Shown here in pieces: positions 44,391 through 53,443 of a DNA stretch of 60,257 bases. The notes beneath the pieces were generated by a model that was not told where the DNA came from, did no database searches, and was given only the letters and a program-made list of their open reading frames with translations. Within the stretch, counting starts at the first letter, position 1. The number at the start of each line of letters is the position of its first letter. The DNA is taken from the NCBI GenBank assembly GCA_017620135.1, contig JAFZQZ010000019.1, positions 1 through 60,257 of the forward strand, in the 5' to 3' direction. Both the position numbers and the translations under genes were made by a program. The DNA comes from Bacillota bacterium (GTDB lineage: Bacteria; Bacillota; Clostridia; Lachnospirales; Bianqueaceae).

Positions 44391-45965
44391 ATGAGCAAAC
44401 CCATCGTACTGGTGGTCATGGACGGTGTCGGCGAGACTCCCGAGACCCTTGGCAACATGGTGCTCCGGGCCAATACCCCTACCCTTGACTGGTTCAAGGA
44501 GAACTGCCCCTGGCAGACGATCAAGGCACACGGCGGCGCTGTCGGCCTGCCGAGCGACGACGATATGGGCAACAGCGAAGTCGGTCACAACGCGCTTGGC
44601 TGCGGTCAGATCTACTCTCAGGGCGCCAAACTGGTGAATGAATCCATCGAATCCGGTTCCATCTATCAGAGCGAGACCTGGAAGGATCTGGTCGGCTCTG
44701 TGGTCGAAAAGGGTACCGCGCTTCACTTTATCGGTCTTCTCTCCGATGGCAACGTTCATTCGAACATCAGTCATCTTTTCGCGATGCTGAAAGAGGCAAA
44801 GGCAGAAGGCGTCAAACGTGCCAGAGTCCATATTCTTCTGGATGGCCGTGACGTTCCTGCTACCAGCGCCCCGGAATACATTAAGAAACTCGAAAATGTC
44901 CTTTCCGAACTGAATGACGCTTCCTTCGACGGAAAGATCGCCTCCGGCGGCGGCCGTATGTGTATTACCATGGACCGTTATCAGGCCAACTGGCCGATGG
45001 TCAAAGCCGGCTGGGACGTTCATGTACATGGTGACGGCCGTCAGTTCCCGTCTGCTCTGGAAGCCGTAGAGACCCTTCGCGCGGAGACCGGCGCCATCGA
45101 TCAGGATCTTCCTGCTTTCGTCATTGCTGAGGACGGTAAACCTGTCGGTGCGATGCAGGACGGCGACAGTGTGATCCTCTACAACTTCCGCGGCGACCGT
45201 GCTCTGGAACTTTCCATGGCCTTCGACGGCGACGCTTCCTTTGACAAATTTGACCGCGGTTTCATTCCCGCAGTCAAATATGCCGGCATGCTCGAGTATG
45301 ACGGCGATCTGAAGATCCCGCATCACTACCTGGTCAACCCGCCGCAGATCCGCGAGACACTGACGGAGCTTCTTGTCGCTCACGGTGTCAAGGAATATGC
45401 TGTTTCCGAGACGCAGAAATACGGTCATGTCAACTACTTCTGGAATGGCAACCGCTCCGGCAAGGTTTCCGAAGAACTGGAAGACTACTGCGAGATCCCG
45501 AGCGATGTCCGCTCCTTCGATGAGTGCCCCTGGATGAAAGCGACCGAGATCGCTGATAAAGTGATCGAAGCTATCCAGAGCCACCAGTACGGCTTTATCC
45601 GCTGCAATTTCCCGAACGGCGATATGGTCGGTCATACCGGAAGTCTGGATGCTACTGAGATCGCTGTGGAAAGTGTCGATCTGCAGCTGGCTCGCATCAA
45701 GAAAGTCGTTGATGAAGAAAACTGCATCCTGATCATCACCGCAGACCATGGCAACTCCGATCAGATGCTCGAGAAGAACAAAAAAGGCAAAGTGGAAGTT
45801 CGTACCGCACACAGCCTGAATCCCGTTCCGTTCATCATCTATGATAAAGATGAACGCCATGAGATGAAAGAAGGCGCTTTCGGACTCGCGAACGTCGCTC
45901 CTACCGTCGTCGGACTGATGGGGATCAAACCCTATGACAGCTGGGTCGAGAGCATGCTGAAATAA
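44391..45965 (+). CDS. gpmI: 2,3-bisphosphoglycerate-independent phosphoglycerate mutase
   Basis: A 524-residue glycolytic enzyme that converts 3- to 2-phosphoglycerate through a phosphoserine. The nucleophile serine is in DDMGNSEVGHNALG, and the manganese sites are in VLVVMDGVGE, ITADHGNSDQM and VRTAHSLNPVPFI. It is monocistronic, between a strong promoter and a strong hairpin. Length is slightly above the usual 510. Confidence 0.97.
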   Translation: MSKPIVLVVMDGVGETPETLGNMVLRANTPTLDWFKENCPWQTIKAHGGAVGLPSDDDMGNSEVGHNALGCGQIYSQGAKLVNESIESGSIYQSETWKDLVGSVVEKGTALHFIGLLSDGNVHSNISHLFAMLKEAKAEGVKRARVHILLDGRDVPATSAPEYIKKLENVLSELNDASFDGKIASGGGRMCITMDRYQANWPMVKAGWDVHVHGDGRQFPSALEAVETLRAETGAIDQDLPAFVIAEDGKPVGAMQDGDSVILYNFRGDRALELSMAFDGDASFDKFDRGFIPAVKYAGMLEYDGDLKIPHHYLVNPPQIRETLTELLVAHGVKEYAVSETQKYGHVNYFWNGNRSGKVSEELEDYCEIPSDVRSFDECPWMKATEIADKVIEAIQSHQYGFIRCNFPNGDMVGHTGSLDATEIAVESVDLQLARIKKVVDEENCILIITADHGNSDQMLEKNKKGKVEVRTAHSLNPVPFIIYDKDERHEMKEGAFGLANVAPTVVGLMGIKPYDSWVESMLK

Positions 45966-46001
45966 GCTGCGCTTTGTGAGCCAGAAACTGTGATTTTAAA
46001 A

Positions 46002-46040
46002 GAAGCCCTGTGAGATCACTACTGATCCCGCAGGGCTTTT
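46002..46040. terminator. convergent terminator after gpmI
   Basis: AAGCCCTG / CAGGGCTT arms extend to a 16-pair stem with one mismatch and a 4-base loop (46019-46022), then TTTT. It also has a T-rich tail on the minus strand, so it can serve both gpmI and the glycosidase operon. Confidence 0.88.
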
Positions 46041-46063
46041 CATATGTAATCGAACATGCGCTT

Positions 46064-48337
46064 TTATCTGTTGGCTAACCAGAAATCGACCGCCTGGTCG
46101 ATCCAGCCTTCCGCGCTGGTATCTGTTGCAGGACCGACTCCGTGGGCAACCCCTGGGAAAATATGGCATTCAAAGGGGATCCCGTTTTCTTCCAGCGCCT
46201 TTGCCATGCGTTTGGTATTCTCCGGAGGTACCAGAGTATCCGCGTCACCGCACCAGATATAAGTTGCGGGATAATGCTCATCCACCTGTTTTTCTACACT
46301 GGTAAAATCAGTCAGTTCTTTACCGGCGTCGTCACCGATCAGGTTTTGCCTGGAACCGGCATGGGTCAGATCATTTTCCATAGTGATCACAGGATAGGAC
46401 AGGATAAGGGTTGCCGGTTTTGGCAGATCGTATTTCACATAACCCATTGCTGTTGTCCCAAAGGAGGCCGTCAGATGGCCGCCGGCGGAAGCACCCCAGA
46501 TAGAATACCCTTCTGTCTCGACCTGATAATCATAGGCGTGAGCAAAGATCTCGGTGATTGCCCTTGCGACATCCTTCTGCGGTGCCGGATATTTCGCCTT
46601 CTTACCGACCGAGTAATACAGAATGAAACAGGAAACACCTTTTTCATTCAGCTTTCTGGCGATCGGTACGCCTTCCATGAAACTGCAGACCATGGTATAT
46701 CCGCCACCTGGAATGATCAGTGCGAATGGATGCTTTTTGTCATCTCTGAGCACAAAGCGGTCATCCAGTTTGTATGGATTATTCTTTTTAAAGATCAGAC
46801 GTGCAATGTCCGCGAAGGACTGCTTCTTATCCATGTCAGGCGGCATCGTCTGCGCGGCAGTCTTTGCTTGTTTCGCGGTACTTTCTTCCTGTGCGGCTTG
46901 AGGTTTCAGTTCAAATTCCAGAAAATCGAAGGTTCCTTTTCCCCGGAAACTTAAGAACAGCGGGTATTTACCTTCCGGGAGTCTGGTTTCTGCCTGGAAA
47001 TCCGTCCATTTTTTAGCCGGACTTAATTCGATCTCTCCCAGTACCGGTCCGTACTCTCCTGTCCTGATGAGCAATTTCCCTGTCGCTTTTCCTCGAACTT
47101 TTACCCGAATTAGCGTATTTCCCTGAAGATCGAAATACTTATAAGCCGCTACAAGACCGTCTTTCACGTTGGCGATATACTGTCTGGGAATCTGTCCGCC
47201 TTCTTCCGGCGAATGATCGGGCCCGTCCTGTGTGATAAAAGGATGCCGCATACCCATAGCCATCGGATGAGACCAGGTAGGCGTTACCTTTCCATACAGC
47301 CAGCAGGCGATAGAAGCCGGATAAACTCCCTCTCCGGAAAGCGGTCTGCCGTTTAAACCGCAGGAAGTGATCTCCACCTGCGGAATGCTGCCGTCTTCCA
47401 GGATCGTTACCTCTTCCGCGCAGCCCTGTCTGGAAAAGCTCGAGCGGTTCGTCTGACGGTGGTAGAAAATATAGTATTTACCGTTGATATATTCGAGTCC
47501 ACCGTGATTATTGCCATAGCAGTTTCTCGGAATCTGATTGCCCTCAGGAAATACATCACAGTTACTGACCAGTACTCCCCCGAACTTCCATCCTCCATCC
47601 GGACGGTCGCTGATCGCGTAGCAAAGCTCATGACAGGAATTCGAAGAATAGACCAGATAATACTTTCCTCCGATCTTCCGGATAGAACTGGCTTCGAAGA
47701 AGGCATGACCTTCAAATCCGGTCCCCTCTTCCTCACCAAAGACAGGGAGCATCTTTTTAGGACCGACTTTTACTGTCATCATATCGTCATTCAGTTCCAT
47801 GACGACAGATGCTTTCGGTTCCTTTCCGATCTGGCTCTTTGTTCTCGGTCCGTTACCTGAATAGAGATAGATCTTTCCGTCATCATCGATAAAAACACCT
47901 GGATCGAACTGAATGGTGTCACCAGGACGCTCTCCTATGATACCGCCGTCTTGATCCTTCACAAGCCCATAGAACTCATACGAGCCTGCCGGTGTCTCAC
48001 AGACCGCCACACCGATCGACCGGATCTTGTCATCCGGACAGTAATACAGATAATACCGTCCGTCTTTGCCTCTTACCACATCAGGTGCCCACAGTTCGTG
48101 AGTCCCGTCCGCCATCCGGGGATCCTGCGTCTTTTTATAGATCACGCCTTCATAGCGCCAATCGGCAAGGTCTGTTACCGGGGCAGAATAACATACGTAG
48201 TCATTCAGGCAAAACTTTTTTCCGTCAAAACGATCATGGCTGCCGTAAACATACACTCTGTCTCCGAACACATGAGGTTCTCCGTCAGGGATATATTCAT
48301 AATCGGGCAAATAAGGATTGAATGCCTGATTCATCAT
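46064..48337 (-). CDS. GH43 glycosidase fused to a CBM6-like domain and an alpha/beta esterase
   Basis: A 757-residue cytoplasmic protein with three parts. GH43 (about 1-340): D18 (IPDGEPHVF), D145 (FDPGVFIDDDGKIYLY) and E215 (FFEASSIRKIGGKYYLVYS) fit base, pKa modulator and acid. A CBM6-like beta-sandwich covers about 390-478. An alpha/beta hydrolase (about 505-757) has an oxyanion loop PGGGY, nucleophile S617 (GASAGG), acid D698 or D700 and H732 (VAHGVG). GH43 enzymes remove arabinose or xylose; the esterase would strip acetyl or feruloyl groups. It is the last gene of the operon and overlaps the GH43-discoidin gene as ATGA. Confidence 0.85.
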   Translation of the reverse strand: MMNQAFNPYLPDYEYIPDGEPHVFGDRVYVYGSHDRFDGKKFCLNDYVCYSAPVTDLADWRYEGVIYKKTQDPRMADGTHELWAPDVVRGKDGRYYLYYCPDDKIRSIGVAVCETPAGSYEFYGLVKDQDGGIIGERPGDTIQFDPGVFIDDDGKIYLYSGNGPRTKSQIGKEPKASVVMELNDDMMTVKVGPKKMLPVFGEEEGTGFEGHAFFEASSIRKIGGKYYLVYSSNSCHELCYAISDRPDGGWKFGGVLVSNCDVFPEGNQIPRNCYGNNHGGLEYINGKYYIFYHRQTNRSSFSRQGCAEEVTILEDGSIPQVEITSCGLNGRPLSGEGVYPASIACWLYGKVTPTWSHPMAMGMRHPFITQDGPDHSPEEGGQIPRQYIANVKDGLVAAYKYFDLQGNTLIRVKVRGKATGKLLIRTGEYGPVLGEIELSPAKKWTDFQAETRLPEGKYPLFLSFRGKGTFDFLEFELKPQAAQEESTAKQAKTAAQTMPPDMDKKQSFADIARLIFKKNNPYKLDDRFVLRDDKKHPFALIIPGGGYTMVCSFMEGVPIARKLNEKGVSCFILYYSVGKKAKYPAPQKDVARAITEIFAHAYDYQVETEGYSIWGASAGGHLTASFGTTAMGYVKYDLPKPATLILSYPVITMENDLTHAGSRQNLIGDDAGKELTDFTSVEKQVDEHYPATYIWCGDADTLVPPENTKRMAKALEENGIPFECHIFPGVAHGVGPATDTSAEGWIDQAVDFWLANR

Positions 48338-50268
48338 GCTTCTCCTCTATCCAGATATTGAACGTCACCGTGGGTGATACCCGCTTCGTTGAAGGTATCG
48401 ACCCTGACACAGTAATTCTGTCCGGCGATCAATGCCCCTATTTTCTGGACACCGCTCTGCGCCTTCAGTTTTCCTGCCATGACCATATGGTTTAAGTACA
48501 GCTTGTCTTCATCCTGGCCAAACAGGATGTTGTATCCGACCACGTTTTCTTCTTCCGGGAGATGTACAGCCACTGCCATATCGATCTCATCGAGACGACG
48601 AAGGACATATTCCGCCTTTGCCGGTTTTTCCACAGGATCCTCATCCTGCAGGCCGAAGACCCGAAGGCCGGAAATGGCCGGGTTCTGTTCATAGGGGACT
48701 TTCATGTTGTAAAGCCGAAGGTATCGGATCTTCAGTCCTTCTTCCCGAACGACCAGGTCATGGGACAGATCCGTCGTCACATAACTTTTGTCTTCGATGA
48801 CCTCAAATATCTCTCCATCCGCCGAACCGGAAAGTGTCCACTGGGTCGGCTGTACATGCTCATCGATATAACGCGGCTGGTCCCCTCCGGACAGCTTCCC
48901 CGGACAGGGAACATTCAGTTCTCCGTCCGCGAAATTGATCTGGATCGCACGAACGTCCATGACTTTCCCGAGGTCCAGCTTCAGCCATTCGTCCCGGCTG
49001 TTCCCTTCCGCCTGCCACCAGGTCCGGACATCTTCATCCACCGCTTTCTGTGGATCGGAGCCTTCCTTATAAGAAGAAGCAGTCATCTTTTTCTTATAGC
49101 TGAGCAGCATCCATTCGGGATCCTGCCAGAGTTCTTCGTCCGAAAGCGCATGAAAGGCCCGCCCTTCCGGCAGGCGCTGCGGCCAGTCGCCGTAGCGTGT
49201 ATCGCAGACAAGGTCACCGTCCTTCGTATAGCCGGCGCGCCATAAACCCACACGGCGTTCAAAGTCATGATGCATGCTGATCCGCATCGTAGAAATATGC
49301 CACAGACGTTCATTCGTATCTTCCATGGTGGAACCATGCCCTGCTCCGGTGAAAAATCCGCCCGGTTTGTAGCTGAAAGGATTGGTTTTCGCCGGAACGA
49401 ACGGTCCGAGCGGTCCCTCGCCGACATAGACCGCGTCCGCATAGGTATTATACTGAGTGCCGGGACAGGCATACTGCAGATAATACTTCCCTTCATGTTT
49501 GTTCATCCAGGCCCCTTCGATATAGGGCTTATCCGCAAACATCCCTTTGATGAGCGGCTTCAGCTTCCCAGGTACTAAAGCTGCCGGGATCTTCTGCTGC
49601 TTTATAAATGCCTGGTATTTTTCTTCGATCGCTTCGTCCGAAGCAGGCAGCAGTGCGTGATCATCCCCGACCCGCTCGAATCCCTTGCGAAAAGGATCCC
49701 CTTCGATCAAAGCCATATAATTCCCCATCGGATTGGAAACGGTCGCCCCATAGGGTTTCATGGTAAACGGATCCAGTTCCACTCCGTAGATCGGCGTCGT
49801 ATTGGAGCAGCCCCAGTAGAAATAGATCCGGCCGTCATCATCCTGGAAGAGGTTCGGATCCCAGTAAGGGAACGTGCCGGGTATCTTTTCATACGGTCCG
49901 TTCAGGATATCCTGTGTCCGGTAACGATCACATTTCTCATTCCGCCGGGACGCGCAGAAATAGACCCACTCCTCTGTTTTCCAGCTGCCGTTCTCATCCC
50001 TGGTCGGCGCCTTGATCACCCGCACGTCCGGCGCGTAATCGTACAGCGGCATATCCGAAGGAAGCGGATAACTTTCCCAGTGTGCCAGGTCATCCGATAC
50101 CCAGACAGATAGATTCATCGACGCAAAAACATAATAACGTCCCTTATAGCAGATCATAGACGGATCCGCCGCTTCACGGTTGATGCTCAGGGCATTTCCT
50201 TTACGACGGTCCTTGTTGAACTGGTAATGATAGTTGATATTGACAGGATTACAGTAATATGTCGCCAT
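48334..50268 (-). CDS. GH43-family glycosidase with discoidin-like and FN3-like domains
   Basis: A 644-residue protein without signal peptide. The five-bladed GH43 domain (about 1-390) has D35 (AADPSMICYKGRYYVFA), D137 (WDPNLFQDDDGRIYFYWG) and E251 (YIEGAWMNKHEGKYYLQ) as likely base, modulator and acid. A discoidin-like (F5/8 type C, CBM32-type) domain covers about 395-550 with DVRTWWQAEG and WLKLDLGKVMDVRAIQINF. A fibronectin III-like end (about 555-644) follows. It probably removes arabinose or xylose side chains from imported oligosaccharides. It overlaps the esterase-fusion gene. Confidence 0.85.
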   Translation of the reverse strand: MATYYCNPVNINYHYQFNKDRRKGNALSINREAADPSMICYKGRYYVFASMNLSVWVSDDLAHWESYPLPSDMPLYDYAPDVRVIKAPTRDENGSWKTEEWVYFCASRRNEKCDRYRTQDILNGPYEKIPGTFPYWDPNLFQDDDGRIYFYWGCSNTTPIYGVELDPFTMKPYGATVSNPMGNYMALIEGDPFRKGFERVGDDHALLPASDEAIEEKYQAFIKQQKIPAALVPGKLKPLIKGMFADKPYIEGAWMNKHEGKYYLQYACPGTQYNTYADAVYVGEGPLGPFVPAKTNPFSYKPGGFFTGAGHGSTMEDTNERLWHISTMRISMHHDFERRVGLWRAGYTKDGDLVCDTRYGDWPQRLPEGRAFHALSDEELWQDPEWMLLSYKKKMTASSYKEGSDPQKAVDEDVRTWWQAEGNSRDEWLKLDLGKVMDVRAIQINFADGELNVPCPGKLSGGDQPRYIDEHVQPTQWTLSGSADGEIFEVIEDKSYVTTDLSHDLVVREEGLKIRYLRLYNMKVPYEQNPAISGLRVFGLQDEDPVEKPAKAEYVLRRLDEIDMAVAVHLPEEENVVGYNILFGQDEDKLYLNHMVMAGKLKAQSGVQKIGALIAGQNYCVRVDTFNEAGITHGDVQYLDRGEA

Positions 50269-50282
50269 CTTCTCTTCCTCTC

Positions 50283-52592
50283 CTACAGATCATATTTCCC
50301 TTCACCCAGGGTAAGTTTTCTGCCGTCCGCCAGATGGACCTGCGCCGTTAATCCCTGCGGGATCTCCAGGTGATAGACAGCTTGTTTTTCCGTTTCAAAA
50401 GCTTTCCTCTCGTAATGCCACTGTGATACGATCCGTCCTTTGGGAGAATCATAGATCGCCTTGGCATATCCGAGCGACTGATCCGGATGCGGCCGGATCT
50501 CCAGTTTATCATGCCGGTAGCGGATGCCGCAGACGCCTTTGATCAGCCATCCGCTGATGGCTCCGTAGCTGTAATGGTTGAGTGAATCGTGGACTGTCCC
50601 GTCTTCCCGGATCCCGTCCCATGTCTCCCAGATCGTGGTCGCTCCTTTTTCTACCGCATAGAGCCAGCCCGGACATTCTTCCTGTAAAAGGAGTCGGTAA
50701 GCGGTGTCCGTATAGCCATGGTCCGCCAGGACTTCTGTCAGGAACGGAGTGGACAGGAATCCTGTATTCAGGTGATATCCGTTTGCCTTGACTTTTTCAT
50801 TAAGGTCCGCGGCAGCCTGCGTTTCTTCCGGTGTATTCAGCAGATGGAAAGCGATCGGCCGGACATACTCGCACTGCCGTTCACTTACGATATGTCCTTC
50901 CTTCAACACCAGATTCCGGTAAGCTTTCCTCACCTGATAACCAAGATTCGTGTAATGCGCGGCATCCTTTTCTTCTCCGAGGATCTCGGCGATCTTCCCG
51001 AGCAGAAGTGCGGAATGCGCGTAGTACGCAGTCGCGACTTCTGGCTGTCCGTGAAGCGAGGCCTGTTTCATAGTCTCCATGACATTCGCGCCGGGTTCGC
51101 TCCATTCACCGTAGTCCATTCCTGTATCGATGATATATTTCCGATATGGATCCCTTCGGATCAGTTTCTGAACGCGGGTTTTCTTCGCCCGTTTTTCCAG
51201 AAAGTCCACCCACTTCTTCATCATCTCATAGTTGTCACGCAAAACCGTCTCATCACCGTAGACCTCATAGATCGCCCACGGTACCAGGGTGGAAGCGTCT
51301 CCCCATCCTACGGAGGCGGAGAACATCTCGCTGATCATCCCGGGCTTCCCGTTGGTCGGAGCGATATAGGCCATCTTTCCGTCTTGATGCTGGCAGAGGC
51401 GCACGTTCGCGAGCCATTTCTCCCAAACTTTCCGGCTGTTCATCAGGATCAGACCGGTCGGAGCGAATACGCCCGCGTCACCGGTCCAGCCGGCTCGTTC
51501 ACGGGTAGGACAATCCGTGGGAATATCACAGAAGTTGCCTTTCATGCTCCAGATGCTGTTCCTAAACAGGCGATTGACTTTCGGCTCGCTGCATTCAAAG
51601 AAAGCTGTCTGTTCCATATCCGAATAGACCGCGACCGCTTCCACCCGAACATTTTCCATTGACAGATCCGTCTCGATCTTCGCGTACCGGAACCCGAACA
51701 TGGAAAACCTCGGCTGATATACTTGGTCGCCGTCCTTGCAGATATATTCGATCTTCTGCGCGATACCGCCCGACTTGTTCCGATCTCCAGGCTGAAAATT
51801 CAGGATCGTGAAATTGCCGTTCTCATCCAGCGTTTCCCCGTGGATCAGCGTGACACGTTCCCCGCCACTTGCTCCGCTGATGCGCAGCCTCGTGAAACCT
51901 GCCAGGTTCTGGCCGAAATCGTAGACCCAGCTTCCGTCCGGTGTTTTGAAAAGATAGCCTTCTCTGCTTTCCTTCTCCCGCACAGGTAAGGTTTCCGTCG
52001 GTACCAGATTATCATATCCGAATCCGGCCTGTTTCAGACCTTTTCCCGGCTTTGGAGCCTTTGTCAGCTTTGTGGCCGGATGCCAGTTTGTGATCTCTTC
52101 CTTTCGCGCGTCATAGATTTCGCCGAGTTCCAGATCTGTCAGCCGGATGGGACCGTCCATCGATCCTTCCCATGTCTCATCCGTCAGGCAAACCGGTCGA
52201 TCTTCGCTGTAAAGCTCCGCCAGAAGCGAAAGATCCGTCCCGAAAAGGTTCCGTGTTCCGTCGATGCCGTTATTTCCCCGATACCATCCGTCACCCAGGA
52301 TCACGCTCCATTCATTTTCCCCGGGCACGAGCAGGTCCTGAACCTCATACTCCTGATACTGAAGCCGCTTGTCGTATTCGTCACAGCCGGGCGTCATCAG
52401 ATCCTTTCCGATCCTCTGCCCGTTCAGCCATGCTTCATACAAACCGTGCGCCGTAATAAAGATCCTTGCTTTCTCCGGAACTTCTTCCAGTACAAAGCGC
52501 TTTCTCAGAAATCCCGCACCCGGCCGGGCTTCATCTTCCCGCTTCGGTTCTTCCGGTGTGATCCACCATGCGCTAAAACGATGTTTATCCAT
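50283..52592 (-). CDS. GH78 alpha-L-rhamnosidase
   Basis: A 769-residue inverting glycosidase that cleaves terminal alpha-L-rhamnose. The N-terminal beta domains contain the family pattern FRKRF-like FLRKRFVLEEV and YEAWLNGQRIG. The (alpha/alpha)6 barrel carries CPTRERAGWTGDAGV, whose acidic residues are catalytic, and later WDGIREDG and SLNHYSYGA. I start at ATG 52592, preceded by AGAGGA; a GTG at 52616 would add eight residues. No signal peptide, so rhamnose is freed in the cytoplasm and can enter the rhaB/rhaD route. Confidence 0.93.
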   Translation of the reverse strand: MDKHRFSAWWITPEEPKREDEARPGAGFLRKRFVLEEVPEKARIFITAHGLYEAWLNGQRIGKDLMTPGCDEYDKRLQYQEYEVQDLLVPGENEWSVILGDGWYRGNNGIDGTRNLFGTDLSLLAELYSEDRPVCLTDETWEGSMDGPIRLTDLELGEIYDARKEEITNWHPATKLTKAPKPGKGLKQAGFGYDNLVPTETLPVREKESREGYLFKTPDGSWVYDFGQNLAGFTRLRISGASGGERVTLIHGETLDENGNFTILNFQPGDRNKSGGIAQKIEYICKDGDQVYQPRFSMFGFRYAKIETDLSMENVRVEAVAVYSDMEQTAFFECSEPKVNRLFRNSIWSMKGNFCDIPTDCPTRERAGWTGDAGVFAPTGLILMNSRKVWEKWLANVRLCQHQDGKMAYIAPTNGKPGMISEMFSASVGWGDASTLVPWAIYEVYGDETVLRDNYEMMKKWVDFLEKRAKKTRVQKLIRRDPYRKYIIDTGMDYGEWSEPGANVMETMKQASLHGQPEVATAYYAHSALLLGKIAEILGEEKDAAHYTNLGYQVRKAYRNLVLKEGHIVSERQCEYVRPIAFHLLNTPEETQAAADLNEKVKANGYHLNTGFLSTPFLTEVLADHGYTDTAYRLLLQEECPGWLYAVEKGATTIWETWDGIREDGTVHDSLNHYSYGAISGWLIKGVCGIRYRHDKLEIRPHPDQSLGYAKAIYDSPKGRIVSQWHYERKAFETEKQAVYHLEIPQGLTAQVHLADGRKLTLGEGKYDL

Positions 52593-52594
52593 CT

Positions 52595-53443
52595 TCAGAT
52601 CCTCTCGCTGAGCCACTTGCCACTGATCTCCATACTCTTGAGCGGCGACTTTTCGATCCAGTTTTTGTGTGTTTCCAGTATAGCTGCCTGTGCGCCAAGC
52701 TCTTTCGCCGTCTCAAGCAGTTTTTCCAATGGCATATTGCCTGTCCCAAGCTCTACGCTGTCCGATTTCAGAATGGGCGTCATGACCGGGCCATGCTGCC
52801 GGTTTCCGCGGTCCGTTACGTGCCAAAGCTTCATTCTGCTTCCCACCTTCTCCATCAGACGGACGACATCCACACCTGCTTCCGCCGGCCAGTAGGTATC
52901 GAGTTCAAAATTCACAAAGGCCGAATCGGTATGGGAAAGGATATAGTCATAGGCACAGAAATCATCTCCCTGCACCTTCAGAAATTCCGCATTGTGATTG
53001 TGATAAAGCAAAGTGATCCCTTCCGCTGCCAATGCGGCACCTGCGTTGTTCAGGTCCCTGCACAGTCCGTCCAGCGCTTCCCGGGAGGTATAATCAAAAC
53101 GGTACATTCCCGTAATGACGATAAAGGATGTTCCAAAGCTTTTTGCTTCTTCCGCCGCATTTTCCGGATCCCGTTTCAAAGAGCCAAGGTCCGTATGAAG
53201 ACTGATGACTTCCAGGTCCGCTTCCTTTACCAGCCTATGCCAGTCATAGCTGCCGCCTTTTCCAGAAGGCATTCCGGCTGCCCTGGTCAGTAAACGGACC
53301 AGAAAGGTAGTCTTGTGGATCTGGAAGCTGTTCAGTTCGATCCCGTCATATCCGGCGGCTTTGATTTTTCTGAGCGTTTCTAACGCAGTCTGCTCGGAAC
53401 CGGTCACGGTCCCGAGCATGATCTGTTGGATTCCTTTTTTCAT
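52595..53443 (-). CDS. sugar-phosphate isomerase/epimerase-family TIM barrel
   Basis: A 282-residue xylose isomerase-like barrel. Metal-binding residues appear in YDGIELNSF, ISLHTDLGSL, LLYHNHNAEF, FVNFELDTYWPAEAG and KLWHVTDRGN. Many such small enzymes epimerise or isomerise sugars, keto-sugars or inositols. It overlaps the GH2 gene as ATGA and ends two bases before the GH78 start, so it belongs to the glycosidase operon. It may treat a sugar released by the glycosidases. Exact substrate unknown. Confidence 0.82.
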   Translation of the reverse strand: MKKGIQQIMLGTVTGSEQTALETLRKIKAAGYDGIELNSFQIHKTTFLVRLLTRAAGMPSGKGGSYDWHRLVKEADLEVISLHTDLGSLKRDPENAAEEAKSFGTSFIVITGMYRFDYTSREALDGLCRDLNNAGAALAAEGITLLYHNHNAEFLKVQGDDFCAYDYILSHTDSAFVNFELDTYWPAEAGVDVVRLMEKVGSRMKLWHVTDRGNRQHGPVMTPILKSDSVELGTGNMPLEKLLETAKELGAQAAILETHKNWIEKSPLKSMEISGKWLSERI

